64,000 nucleotides of DNA from Streptomyces californicus (GTDB lineage: Bacteria; Actinomycetota; Actinomycetes; Streptomycetales; Streptomycetaceae). This document shows, piece after piece, positions 16,074-24,584 of this stretch. The notes under the pieces were generated by a model. It ran no database searches. It was not told where the DNA came from and saw only the letters and a program-made list of their open reading frames with translations. Made by a program: the position numbers and the translations under genes. Numbering within the stretch: position 1 is the first letter of the stretch; the number at the start of each line of letters is the position of its first letter. The stretch lies in assembly GCF_000717645.1 (NCBI RefSeq), contig NZ_JNZZ01000013.1:186001-250000 (forward strand). Direction: 5' to 3'.

Positions 16074-16964
16074 ATGAACGAGGGACCCGTCTCCGGCCGC
16101 CCCGTGGAGCTCCGGCATCTGCGGGCCTTCCTCGCGGTCGCCGACGAACTGAACATCACGCGCGCCGCCACCCGCCTCCGCCTGACGCAGCCCGCCGTCT
16201 CCCGCACCCTCGCGGCGCTGGAGGCGCACCTCGGGGTCCGGCTCGTGGACCGCTCCACCCACCACCTGGCCCTGACCCCGGCCGGCGTGGCCTTCCGGGA
16301 CCGGGCCGCCGTCGCGGTCGCCGCCTTCGACGAGGCCGTGGGCCCCGGGCGGCCGGGCCCGCGTCCGCTGCGGCTCGGGCACGCCTGGTCGGCGTTCGGC
16401 CCGTACACCACACCGCTGCTGCGGGCCTGGCAGGAGCGGTACCCGGGGACCCCGCTGGAGCTGCTCCGGATCGACGACCGCACCGCCGGGCTGACCCGGG
16501 GCGAGGTCGACGCGGCGCTGCTGCGGGGGCCGGTGGAGGCGCCGGGGCTGGTGACCGAGGTGCTGTACACGGAGGTCCGGGTGGCGGCGGTGACGGCGGA
16601 CGGTCCGCTCGCCCGCCGGGAATCGCTCGCCCTCGCCGACCTCGCGGGCGGGCCGGTCGTCCTGAACCCGGTCTCCGGCACCACCACCGTCGAGCTGTGG
16701 CCGCCGCACACCCGCCCTACCGCCACCCTCACCGTCGGCAACACCGACGACTGGCTCACCGCCATCGCCGCCGGCCGGGGCAGCGGGGTCTCCACGACCT
16801 CCACGGCGGTGCTGTACCCGCACGCGGGCGTCGCGTACGTCCCGCTCGACGACGCCCCGGGCGTCCCGGTCCTCCTCGCCCGCCGCGACGCCCCCGGCCA
16901 CCCGGCCCTCCCCCGGCTGGCGGCCCTGGCCCGCGAGATCATCGCCCGGGGCGCGCTGCACTGA
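16074..16964 (+). CDS. LysR-family transcriptional regulator
   Basis: A 296-residue LysR regulator. The N-terminal winged helix-turn-helix covers about residues 10-70 (LRHLRAFLAVADELNITRAA, then RLTQPAVSRTLAALEAHLGV), and the effector-binding domain runs from about residue 95 to the end. The ATG at 16074 gives the normal nine-residue lead-in. It is divergent from the EamA exporter and separated by an inverted repeat that contains LysR-style symmetry, so it probably regulates that exporter and itself. The 3' end is followed by imperfect repeats derived from its own stop-codon region. Confidence 0.92.
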   Translation: MNEGPVSGRPVELRHLRAFLAVADELNITRAATRLRLTQPAVSRTLAALEAHLGVRLVDRSTHHLALTPAGVAFRDRAAVAVAAFDEAVGPGRPGPRPLRLGHAWSAFGPYTTPLLRAWQERYPGTPLELLRIDDRTAGLTRGEVDAALLRGPVEAPGLVTEVLYTEVRVAAVTADGPLARRESLALADLAGGPVVLNPVSGTTTVELWPPHTRPTATLTVGNTDDWLTAIAAGRGSGVSTTSTAVLYPHAGVAYVPLDDAPGVPVLLARRDAPGHPALPRLAALAREIIARGALH

Positions 16965-17060
16965 CGGGCGCGAGCCCGGGGCACGCCGCACGGGCGGACG
17001 CGAGCCCGGGGCGCGCCGCACTGACGGAGCGAGCCCGGGGCACGCCGCACGGGTGGACGC
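16950..17060. repeat. Imperfect tandem repeats copied from the end of the LysR gene
   Basis: The block GCGAGCCCGGGGC-ACGCCGC, followed by ACGGGCGGAC or ACTGACGGAG, recurs about three times, at roughly 30-35-bp intervals. It resembles the last codons and stop of the LysR gene (GCCCGGGGCGCGCTGCACTGACGG). This looks like slippage or short duplication in non-coding DNA. Confidence 0.6.
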
Positions 17061-17121
17061 GAGTTCTCCGGCACGAGCACCATCCTGCCGGGCGCCGCCA
17101 CGCCTTCCCACCGCCCGCGCG

Positions 17122-20070
17122 TCACGGGCGGGCCCTGCCCCGCTGGACGTCGTCGCCGTCCCCCAGCGCCTCCGCGACGACCTCCGCCAGGTGCCGGGCC
17201 CGGCGGCCGGCGAGCTGGTCGAGCTGCGTACGGCAGGAGAAGCCGTCCGCGAGGAGTTCGGTCCCGGGTTCCGCCTCCCGTACGGCGGGGAGCAGCCGTT
17301 CCTCCGCGCAGGCGACGGACACCTCCCAGTGGCCCTTCTCGAAGCCGAAGTTCCCGGCGAGTCCGCAGCAGCCGCCGCTCAAGTCGCCGGTCAGGCCCAT
17401 CCGTTCGCGCAACCGGCGCTCCGCCGCGTCGCCGAGGACCGCGTGCTGGTGGCAGTGCGTCTGCCCGGCGGCCGGGCGGTCCAGGCGGGGCGGCGTCCAG
17501 TCGGGGGCGTACTCCTCCAGGTACTGGGCGAACGTCCTCACCGAGGAGGCGAGTTCGGCCGCGCGCGGGTCGTCCGGGAGGAGTTCGGGCAGGTCGGTGC
17601 GGAGGGTGGCGGCGCAGCTCGGCTCCAGGACGACGAGCGGCAGCCCGGGGAGGAGGTCCAGCCGGTCCAGGGTGTCCCGCATCACCCGGCGGGCCGCGTC
17701 GAGCTGCCCGGTCGACACGTACGTGAGGCCGCAGCACGCCCCGCGCGGCGGCGGCAGCACCGTACGCCCCGTCGCCTCCTCCAGCACCCGCACCGCCGCC
17801 CGGCCCACCTGCGGCGACAGGTGTTCGGTGAAGGTGTCCGCCCAGAGGTGCACCACCCGGTCCGTCGACAGAACGCGCGTGCCCGGGCCCTGCCGTGTGC
17901 GCAGCCACCGGCTGTACGTCTCCGTCGCCAGCACCGGGATCGCGCGCTCCGGCGCGATGCCCGCCAGCCGTTTCGCGAGCGCGGCCAGCGGGCGCACCCG
18001 GGCCAGGGCGTTGAGCGGCCGGGCGAACGGGCGTGCCAGGCGCAGCCACCGCGGCAGGCGGCCCATCGCGTAGTGGGCGGCGGGGCGGAGCCGGCCCCGG
18101 TAGTGGTGGTGCAGGAACTCCGCCTTGTACGTGGCCATGTCGACGCCCACCGGGCAGTCGCTGCGGCAGCCCTTGCAGGAGAGGCAGAGGTCGAGCGCGT
18201 CCCGGACCTCCGTGCTGCGCCAGCCGTCCGTGACGATCTCGCCCGCCAGCATCTCGTGCAGCAGCCGGGCCCGGCCGCGCGTGGAGTGGGCCTCCTCGCC
18301 GGTCGCGCGGAAGGAGGGGCACATGACGCCCGCCCCACTCGTCTCCGTCGTACGGCACTTGGCGACGCCGACGCAGCGGCGGACCGCGCCCGCGAAGTCG
18401 CCGCCGTCCTGCGGGTAGCCGAACTCCACGTCCACCGGGCGTTTCGGGAGGACGGAGAAGCGGAGGCCCTCGTCGAGGCGGGCCGGGCGGACCAGCATGC
18501 CCGGGTTGAGGCCGCCGTCCGGGTCCCACAGGTCCTTGAACCGGCCGAAGAGGGCGACGAGCCCGTCCCCGTACATCCGGGGCAGCAGCTCCGCCCGCGC
18601 CTGCCCGTCGCCGTGCTCGCCGCTGAGGGAGCCGCCGTGCGCGACGACGAGGCCGGCCGCCTCCTCGGAGAACCGGCGGAAGCGCGCCACCCCGGCCTCG
18701 GTGATCAGGTCGAAGTCGACGCGGACGTGGATGCAGCCGTCGCCGAAGTGGCCGTACGGGGTGCCGCGCAGGCCGTGTTCGGCGAGGAGGGCCCGGAAGT
18801 CGCGGAGGTACGCGCCGAGCCGGGCGGGCGGGACCGCGCAGTCCTCCCAGCCGGGCCACGCCTCGCTGCCGTCGGGCATCCGGGTCGCGGTCCCGGCGGC
18901 GTCCTCGCGGACGCGCCACAGGGCCCGCTGCCCGGCCGGATCGGTGACGACCGTGCCGTCCACGGCGTCCGCCGCCCGCAGGATCCGTTCGGCGTGCGCG
19001 CGGGCCTCGGCCGGGGTGGCCCCGCCGGTCTCGACGAACAGCCAGGCGGCCCCGCGCGGCAGCCCGGCCGGCTCCCGTACGAGGTCGGCGGCCATGCCCT
19101 CGACGGTGAGCGGTCCGTACGGGAGGAGGCCCGGGGCGGCGTCGGCGGCGGCGGACTCATCGGCGTACCCGAGGACGGCCAGGGCGCGGGCGCGCGGCGC
19201 TTCGACCAGGCGGACGGTGGCCTCGGTGACGACGCCGAGGGTGCCCTCGCTGCCGCAGAACGCCCGGACCGGGTCGGGGCCGCCGGGGTGTTCGGGGAGC
19301 AGGGCGTCGAGCGCGTACCCGGAGATGCGGCGCGGGAGGTCGGGGTAGCCGGTGCGCAGGAGGGCGAGGTGGGAGGCGATCAGCTCCGGTACGCCCGCCG
19401 GGCCGTTCCCGCCGCCCTGTTCCAGGCGCAGCGCCTCTCCTCCGTACCGGACCACCGACAGCTTCGTCACGTTGTCGGCGGTGGTGCCCCAGGCCACCGA
19501 GTGCGCGCCGCAGGAGTTGTTGCCGATCATGCCGCCGAGGGTGCAGCGGCTGTGGGTGGAGGGGTCGGGGCCGAAGGTCAGGCCGTGGGGTGCGGCGGCG
19601 GCCCGCAGGTCGTCCAGGATCACCCCGGGCTGGACGACGGCGGTGCGGGCGGCGGGGTCCACGTCGAGGATCGTGCGCAGATGGCGGGTGAGGTCGAGGA
19701 CGAGCCCGGTGCCGGTGGCCTGTCCGGCGATGGAGGTGCCGCCGCCGCGCGGGACGACCGGCACCCCGTGCTCCCGGCAGACCGCCAGTGCGGCCGCGAC
19801 GTCGTCGGCGTCGCGCGGGGCGCACACCCCGAGCGGGACGCGGCGGTAGTTGGAGGCGTCCATCGTCGTCAGGGCCCGTGCCGTCGGTCCGAAGTCGCTC
19901 GTGCCGCGCACGGCGGAGCGCAGCGCCGCGACGAAGTCCGGGGAAGCCGCGGGGACGGAGGAGGCCGCGGGGACGGAGGAGGCAGAGGGCCCGGAGGGGC
20001 CCGGAGACCCGGGGCGCGGTGCGGGCTGTCCGGTGAGCGGTCGATGCTGTTCGGCCATACCTCTCAGCAT
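17122..20070 (-). CDS. FAD-linked oxidase with C-terminal iron-sulfur/CCG domains (D-2-hydroxyacid/D-lactate dehydrogenase-like)
   Basis: A 982-residue two-part oxidoreductase. The N-half is an FAD-binding type-4 domain (PVVPRGGGTSIAGQATG near residue 95) with its FAD-oxidase C-terminal domain. The C-half has a 4Fe-4S ferredoxin region (LCLSCKGCRSDCPVGVD near 655) and two CCG motifs (GACCGLTYVSTGQ and GGCCGLAGNFGFEKG) of the GlpC/heterodisulfide-reductase type. Such fusions oxidise D-lactate or another D-2-hydroxyacid and pass electrons through the FeS half. The first in-frame ATG is at 20070; the ATG at 20058 is an alternative, since neither has a well-spaced ribosome site. A short Ser/Pro/Ala repeat follows the start. 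It is divergent from the conservon operon. Confidence 0.88.
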   Translation of the reverse strand: MLRGMAEQHRPLTGQPAPRPGSPGPSGPSASSVPAASSVPAASPDFVAALRSAVRGTSDFGPTARALTTMDASNYRRVPLGVCAPRDADDVAAALAVCREHGVPVVPRGGGTSIAGQATGTGLVLDLTRHLRTILDVDPAARTAVVQPGVILDDLRAAAAPHGLTFGPDPSTHSRCTLGGMIGNNSCGAHSVAWGTTADNVTKLSVVRYGGEALRLEQGGGNGPAGVPELIASHLALLRTGYPDLPRRISGYALDALLPEHPGGPDPVRAFCGSEGTLGVVTEATVRLVEAPRARALAVLGYADESAAADAAPGLLPYGPLTVEGMAADLVREPAGLPRGAAWLFVETGGATPAEARAHAERILRAADAVDGTVVTDPAGQRALWRVREDAAGTATRMPDGSEAWPGWEDCAVPPARLGAYLRDFRALLAEHGLRGTPYGHFGDGCIHVRVDFDLITEAGVARFRRFSEEAAGLVVAHGGSLSGEHGDGQARAELLPRMYGDGLVALFGRFKDLWDPDGGLNPGMLVRPARLDEGLRFSVLPKRPVDVEFGYPQDGGDFAGAVRRCVGVAKCRTTETSGAGVMCPSFRATGEEAHSTRGRARLLHEMLAGEIVTDGWRSTEVRDALDLCLSCKGCRSDCPVGVDMATYKAEFLHHHYRGRLRPAAHYAMGRLPRWLRLARPFARPLNALARVRPLAALAKRLAGIAPERAIPVLATETYSRWLRTRQGPGTRVLSTDRVVHLWADTFTEHLSPQVGRAAVRVLEEATGRTVLPPPRGACCGLTYVSTGQLDAARRVMRDTLDRLDLLPGLPLVVLEPSCAATLRTDLPELLPDDPRAAELASSVRTFAQYLEEYAPDWTPPRLDRPAAGQTHCHQHAVLGDAAERRLRERMGLTGDLSGGCCGLAGNFGFEKGHWEVSVACAEERLLPAVREAEPGTELLADGFSCRTQLDQLAGRRARHLAEVVAEALGDGDDVQRGRARP

Positions 20071-20161
20071 GCCGTCGAACGAGGTGAACTCTTGGGAAGC
20101 GACCGGACCAAACCCCGCAATTCACACGATAAAGCCCACAAGACCTTCCCAAACAGACCGT

Positions 20162-20207
20162 CAAGTCTCCTATAGTGACCAAGACTTGCGCAGGAACTAT
20201 CAGTTCC
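20162..20207. promoter_or_regulatory. Two inverted repeats upstream of the conservon operon
   Basis: CAAGTC (20162-20167) and GACTTG (20183-20188) flank a TATAGT that could be a -10 element at 20171-20176. GGAACT (20193-20198) and AGTTCC (20202-20207) form a second perfect repeat with a 3-nt gap. This 275-bp divergent region is clearly more AT-rich than its surroundings. They are probable promoter/operator elements for cvnA; the binding protein is unknown. Confidence 0.5.
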
Positions 20208-20332
20208 AGTTGTGCAGGATCGCCCACACCCGTGACGAAGTGTCCGGAATCAGCCCCATCAACTTCGCTCACAACCGCACCGCCCGGCACCACCGCCTAC
20301 CGTCCAGCACCGTCCGCCACCGAGGACTCCGA

Positions 20333-21916
20333 TTGCGCCCCTCACACCGGCCCACCGCACTCGCCCTGCTGATATCGGCAGCCGCAACCGGCACGCTGAC
20401 CCTGTGGGGCGTCGCCGCGGCCCCCGACTCGGTACGGACCCCGCTGGCTTGGGGCGCGGGCGCAGCCGCCGTGCTGCTGAGCGTCTGCGTGGCCGTCGCC
20501 GTCCACACCCTGGGGACCGCGCGCCGGCTGCGCGCCCAGCTCGCCGCCGACGCCGAGCGGTTCACCTCCGAGACCTCGCGCCTGGTCTCCTCCTCCGCCG
20601 TCGAGGCCCAGCGCTTCACCGCGGAGACGGCCAGGATCAAGGGCGCCGCCGCGGCCGAGACCGCCCGGCTGGTCTCCGAGGTCCGGGCCGAGAACGAGCG
20701 GATCGCCTCGGCCGCCGCGGCCGAACAGGCCCGCCTCGGCGTCACCGTCGACCGGCTGACCGCGCGGGCCACCCGCGCCGAGACCGAGCGTTCCGCCGCC
20801 ATCGCGGCCTGCGCCAACGCGGCGGGCCGGATGCAGGCCCTGTCCACGAGCATGCTGGCCGACCTCCGTGAGATGGAGCACCGGCACTCCGACGAGTCGG
20901 TCCTCGGCGACCTGCTCCACCTGGACCACCGCACCGCCCAGGCGGGCCGCCTCGCCGACTCCATCGCCGTGCTGACCGGGGCCCGTTCGGGCCGCCGCTG
21001 GGCCAAGCCGATCGTCATGGAGTCGATCCTGCGCGGCGCGATGGGCCGGATCGGGAGCTACCAGCGCGTCCGCCTCCACTCCACCAGCGACGTCGCCATC
21101 GCCGGTCACGCGGCCGAGGGCGTCATGCACGCGCTCGCCGAACTCCTCGACAACGCGGCCAACTTCTCGCCGCCCACCGCCGAGGTCCACGTGTACGTGG
21201 AGGAGGTCCCGGCGGGCATCGTCATCACCGTCGAGGACAGCGGGCTCGTCATGAGCGAGGTGCAGCTGCGCCGCGCCGAGAAGGCCGTCTCCGCCGACCA
21301 CCAGGACCTCACCAACCTCTCCGGCACCCGCCTCGGCCTCGCCGTCGTCGGCCGGCTGGCCCGTAAGCACGGCCTGACCGTCTCCTTCCGGCCGTCCGCC
21401 CGCGGCGGCACCGGCGCGCTGATGATGCTCCCCCAGGAGCTGATCTCCCGCGCGAGCACACCGGCCGCCCCCGCGGCCCGGAACGCCGCGGACGCCGGGG
21501 CGACCGTCCCCGCGCAGGCCGCGGACCCCACCACCACGCCGGCCGAACCCGAGCCCTCCCACGGCTCGGCCGCCGGCCAGGACCGGACCGACGCCGCCCC
21601 CGCGGCCCGGCCCGCCGCCGGGAGCGACGCCCCCGCCTCGACCCCGGCGGCGGAAGCGGAGCACCCCGGTTCCCCGGTGGACTCCGTCTCCGAGTCCACC
21701 GGCGGTGTGCCCGAGTTCGGCGAGAGCGGCCTGCCCAAGCGCCGCCGCGGCCGCACGCTGGCCGCCGCCGAAGCCCGAACCGGCAACGTCACCCCCGGCG
21801 GAGCCGACCACCCCCGGGCCCGTACCACCGACCCGAAGGTCCAGGCAGCGCGCTTCAGCACCTTCAGCAAGGCGGTCCGAGCCAACTCCCCGCTCCCGGA
21901 AGGCAACACCCGATGA
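20333..21916 (+). CDS. cvnA: CvnA: conservon membrane histidine-kinase-like ATPase
   Basis: A 527-residue protein. Two adjacent membrane segments near the start (LALLISAAATGTLTLWGVAA and AWGAGAAAVLLSVCVAVAV) precede an Ala/Glu-rich coiled coil of about residues 70-160. A GHKL-type ATP-binding domain follows (AELLDNAANFSPPTAEV, then GTRLGLAVVGRLARKHGL). A Pro/Ala-rich disordered tail ends in a short basic segment. The phosphoacceptor histidine box of ordinary kinases is not obvious. Conservon A proteins are thought to act as sensor kinases that relay to the CvnB-CvnD G-protein-like module. I chose TTG 20333 because GAGGA lies about 7 nt upstream; a GTG at 20240 has no ribosome site. The stop overlaps cvnB by 4 bp. 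Confidence 0.9.
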   Translation: MRPSHRPTALALLISAAATGTLTLWGVAAAPDSVRTPLAWGAGAAAVLLSVCVAVAVHTLGTARRLRAQLAADAERFTSETSRLVSSSAVEAQRFTAETARIKGAAAAETARLVSEVRAENERIASAAAAEQARLGVTVDRLTARATRAETERSAAIAACANAAGRMQALSTSMLADLREMEHRHSDESVLGDLLHLDHRTAQAGRLADSIAVLTGARSGRRWAKPIVMESILRGAMGRIGSYQRVRLHSTSDVAIAGHAAEGVMHALAELLDNAANFSPPTAEVHVYVEEVPAGIVITVEDSGLVMSEVQLRRAEKAVSADHQDLTNLSGTRLGLAVVGRLARKHGLTVSFRPSARGGTGALMMLPQELISRASTPAAPAARNAADAGATVPAQAADPTTTPAEPEPSHGSAAGQDRTDAAPAARPAAGSDAPASTPAAEAEHPGSPVDSVSESTGGVPEFGESGLPKRRRGRTLAAAEARTGNVTPGGADHPRARTTDPKVQAARFSTFSKAVRANSPLPEGNTR

Positions 21917-22332
21917 CCGCGACCACCGACGAGAAGCTCAACTGGCTGCTGGAGGGGCTGCTCGACCGCACCCCCGGTACCCGCCACGCCCTCGTCCTGT
22001 CCCGCGACGGCCTCAAGCTGTGCCGCACCCCCGAGCTCTCCGTCGACCAGGCCGACCAGCTCGCCGCGATCTCCGCCGGGATCCAGAGCCTGTCGCACGG
22101 CGCGTCCATCGAGTTCGGCGACGGCACCGGTGGCGTACGGTCCGCGATGGCCGAGTTCTACGGCGGCGTGCTGTTCATCGTCGAGGCCGGGGCCGGCGCC
22201 CACCTGGCCGTCGTCGCCGACGAGGACTCCGACGTCGGCCTGGTCGGCCACAACATGAGCGAGCTCGTCGAGCAGCTCGGCGAGCACCTCGTCGCACCGC
22301 CGCGCGAACCCTCCGAGACTCCGGCCGTATGA
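21913..22332 (+). CDS. cvnB: CvnB: roadblock/LC7 domain protein
   Basis: A 139-residue roadblock/LC7 protein (LNWLLEGLLDRTPGTRHALV at the start, then a typical longin-like fold with VLFIVEAGAGAHLAVVADED). In conservons CvnB is thought to act as the GTPase-activating partner of CvnD and to contact the CvnA kinase. The length is normal. The ATG overlaps the cvnA stop and the stop overlaps the cvnC start, so it is translated in lock-step with both. Confidence 0.95.
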   Translation: MTATTDEKLNWLLEGLLDRTPGTRHALVLSRDGLKLCRTPELSVDQADQLAAISAGIQSLSHGASIEFGDGTGGVRSAMAEFYGGVLFIVEAGAGAHLAVVADEDSDVGLVGHNMSELVEQLGEHLVAPPREPSETPAV

Positions 22333-22700
22333 CGACGGCGCCCCGCCCCCGCCCGGGCCGCGACGACGATCCGGACCGGCTGTACACCCTCACCGGGGGA
22401 CGCAGCCGTTCCGACTCCGCCGCCTTCGACCTGGTGACGCTGGTCGTCGCCGAGTGCGACCCGGCCCCCGGGATGCAGTCCGAGCACGTCGCGATCCTGC
22501 GGATGTGCTCGGGCCCCGTGGCCGTCGTCGAAATCGCCGCGAGCCTGAACCTGCCGGTCAGCATCGTCCGCATCATGCTGTGCGACCTGCTCGACACCGG
22601 CCGGATCAGCGCCCGCCACCCCCGTACAGCCCGTGTCGCGGACCGGCTCCCCGACCCCGACATCCTGGAACAGGTGCTCGTTGGACTCCGCAACCTCTGA
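22329..22700 (+). CDS. cvnC: CvnC: DUF742 protein
   Basis: A 123-residue DUF742 protein with the conserved LYTLTGGRSR segment near the start. A winged-helix-like region (HVAILRMCSGPVAVVEIAAS, then LNLPVSIVRIMLCDLLDTGR) and a C-terminal DPDILEQVLVGLRNL follow. The third conservon member is of unknown biochemical role, and the winged-helix pattern suggests DNA or protein contact. It starts at 22329 by a 4-bp overlap with cvnB and overlaps cvnD by 20 bp, a longer overlap than at the other junctions. Confidence 0.93.
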   Translation: MTTAPRPRPGRDDDPDRLYTLTGGRSRSDSAAFDLVTLVVAECDPAPGMQSEHVAILRMCSGPVAVVEIAASLNLPVSIVRIMLCDLLDTGRISARHPRTARVADRLPDPDILEQVLVGLRNL

Positions 22701-23325
22701 CCGCGCCGCCCTGAGCGCGACGGCCGACAACGGTCTCAAGATCGTCGTCGTCGGCGGCTTCGGGGTCGGCAAAACCACCATGGTCCGATCCGTGAGCGAG
22801 ATCCGTCCGCTCAACACGGAGGAGACCATGACCCGCGCGGGCGAGGCCGTCGACCACCTCGACGGCATCGCGGCCAAGTCGTCCACCACGGTGGCGTTCG
22901 ACTTCGGCCGCATCACGCTCGACGAACGCTCCGTGCTGTACCTCTTCGGCGCGCCCGGCCAGGAGCGCTTCTGGTTCCTGTGGGACCGGCTGTTCTCCGG
23001 CACGCTCGGCGCGGTCGTCCTCGTCGACACCCGCCGCCTCGCCGACTCCTGGTACGCCATCGACCGCCTGGAGCACCACGGCACGCCGTTCATCGTGGCG
23101 TGCAACGACTTCGGCGGCCCCCTCCACAGCGAGCAGCAGATCCGGGAGGCCCTGGACCTCTCGGACGACGTACCGCTGGTGGAGTGCGACGCCCGCGACC
23201 GCTCGTCCAGCAAGTACGTGCTCATCACGCTCGTCGAGCACCTCGCCGCGCTCTCCGCCGCCCGCCTCCGCGCTCCCGAGGCGGCCCTGGCGGCGGCCGG
23301 CCCGATCCCGGAGTCCGCCCCGTGA
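22681..23325 (+). CDS. cvnD: CvnD: small GTP-binding protein of the conservon
   Basis: A 214-residue Ras-like/MglA-like GTPase with the P-loop GGFGVGKTT near residues 20-28, the switch-II-like LYLFGAPGQERFWFLWD, and CNDFGG in place of the classical NKxD. These replacements are usual for CvnD and MglA-type proteins. It is the G-protein-like switch of the conservon. I chose TTG at 22681 because it gives the MDSATSD start typical of CvnD proteins; a more upstream ATG would read deep through cvnC. It overlaps cvnC by 20 bp and the first P450 by 4 bp. Confidence 0.93.
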   Translation: MDSATSDRAALSATADNGLKIVVVGGFGVGKTTMVRSVSEIRPLNTEETMTRAGEAVDHLDGIAAKSSTTVAFDFGRITLDERSVLYLFGAPGQERFWFLWDRLFSGTLGAVVLVDTRRLADSWYAIDRLEHHGTPFIVACNDFGGPLHSEQQIREALDLSDDVPLVECDARDRSSSKYVLITLVEHLAALSAARLRAPEAALAAAGPIPESAP

Positions 23326-24584
23326 CCTCTGTCTCCGGCTGCCCCGTCTCCCACGGGTCCGTCCCCCTGTCCGGGCCCCGCTTCCAGAGCGACCCGGTCC
23401 AGCTCTACCGGGAGCTGCGGCGCGACCACGGGGCGATCGCCCCGGTCGTCCTCGACGGCGACATCCCCGCCTGGCTCGTCCTCGGCTACCGCGAACTGCA
23501 CCAGGTCACCGGTGATCCGGTGCTCTTCAGCCGGGACTCCGACCTGTGGAACCAGTGGGACGACATCCCCGCCGACTGGCCGCTGCTGCCGATGATCGGG
23601 CGCAAGCAGAACTCGATCCTCTACACGGTCGGCGAACGCCACAGCGTCCGCGCCATGATGATCAGCAACGCGCTGGAGGGCGTCGACCCGTTCTCCCTCA
23701 AGCGGTACGCGGAGGAGTTCGCCGACGAGCTGATCGACCGGTTCTGCACCAAGGGCTCGGTCGACATCATCGCGGACTACGCCAAGCTGCTGCCCGCCCT
23801 CGTGCTGGCCAGGATCTACGGCTTCTCCGACGAGACGGCCCACCCGCTGGTCGACTCGATCAACGACATGATCGACGGCCGGGAGCGGGCGCTCGCCGGG
23901 GCGGAGCACCTGGGCGCCTCGATGTTCCAGCTCCTCGCCGACAAGCACGCCGAGCCCGGCGACGACGTCGCCAGCCGGATGATCGCGGACCCCGGCCGCT
24001 TCACCGACGAGGAGATCGCCCAGGACCTCATGGTGATGATGGCCGCCGGCCACCAGCCGACCGCCGACTGGATGGGCAACTCGCTGCGTCTGATGCTCAC
24101 CGACGACCGGTTCGCCGCCTCGCTCTCCGGCGGCCGGCACAGCGTCGCGGAAGCCATGAACGAGGTCCTCTGGGAGGACACCCCGACGCAGAACGTGGCC
24201 GGCCGCTGGGCCGCCCGCGACACCCACCTCGGCGGCCGGCACATCCGCGCCGGGGACATGCTGCTCCTCGGTCTCGCCGCCGCCAACGGCGACCCGCAGG
24301 TACGGACCGACGGCTCGGCGCTGACCGGCGGCAACAACGCCTTCCTCTCCTTCGGCCACGGCGAGCACCGCTGCCCGTTCCCGGCCCAGGAGACCGCCGA
24401 GGTCATCGCCCGTACCGGTATCGAGGTCCTGCTCGACCGGCTGCCCGACGTGGACCTCGCCGTCCGCGCCGAGCAGCTCACCCGCCGCCCGTCGCCGTGG
24501 CTGCGCGGTCTGACCGACCTGCCGGTGATCTTCACACCCACCCCTGCCCTCGGCAGACCCGGACTTCACGGAGGCCACGCATGA
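23322..24584 (+). CDS. CYP157-like cytochrome P450 lacking the ExxR arginine
   Basis: A 420-residue P450. The heme-thiolate loop is intact (FGHGEHRCPFP, Cys351). The K-helix motif reads E281-V-L-W284 instead of ExxR. The I-helix motif reads AGHQPT (about residues 242-247) instead of AG-x-D/E-TT, so the usual proton-relay acid and first threonine are also replaced. CYP157 proteins in Streptomyces conservons are known for missing ExxR, which supports this family call. The GTG start overlaps cvnD (GTGA) and the stop overlaps a second, canonical P450, so the two should be made together. It may be a redox or structural partner, or a noncanonical oxygenase; the substrate is unknown. Confidence 0.88.
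   Translation: MTSVSGCPVSHGSVPLSGPRFQSDPVQLYRELRRDHGAIAPVVLDGDIPAWLVLGYRELHQVTGDPVLFSRDSDLWNQWDDIPADWPLLPMIGRKQNSILYTVGERHSVRAMMISNALEGVDPFSLKRYAEEFADELIDRFCTKGSVDIIADYAKLLPALVLARIYGFSDETAHPLVDSINDMIDGRERALAGAEHLGASMFQLLADKHAEPGDDVASRMIADPGRFTDEEIAQDLMVMMAAGHQPTADWMGNSLRLMLTDDRFAASLSGGRHSVAEAMNEVLWEDTPTQNVAGRWAARDTHLGGRHIRAGDMLLLGLAAANGDPQVRTDGSALTGGNNAFLSFGHGEHRCPFPAQETAEVIARTGIEVLLDRLPDVDLAVRAEQLTRRPSPWLRGLTDLPVIFTPTPALGRPGLHGGHA

Noticed and set aside
22633..22680. Earlier ATG for cvnD
   Set aside because: It overlaps cvnC extensively; the TTG at 22681 gives the typical CvnD start.
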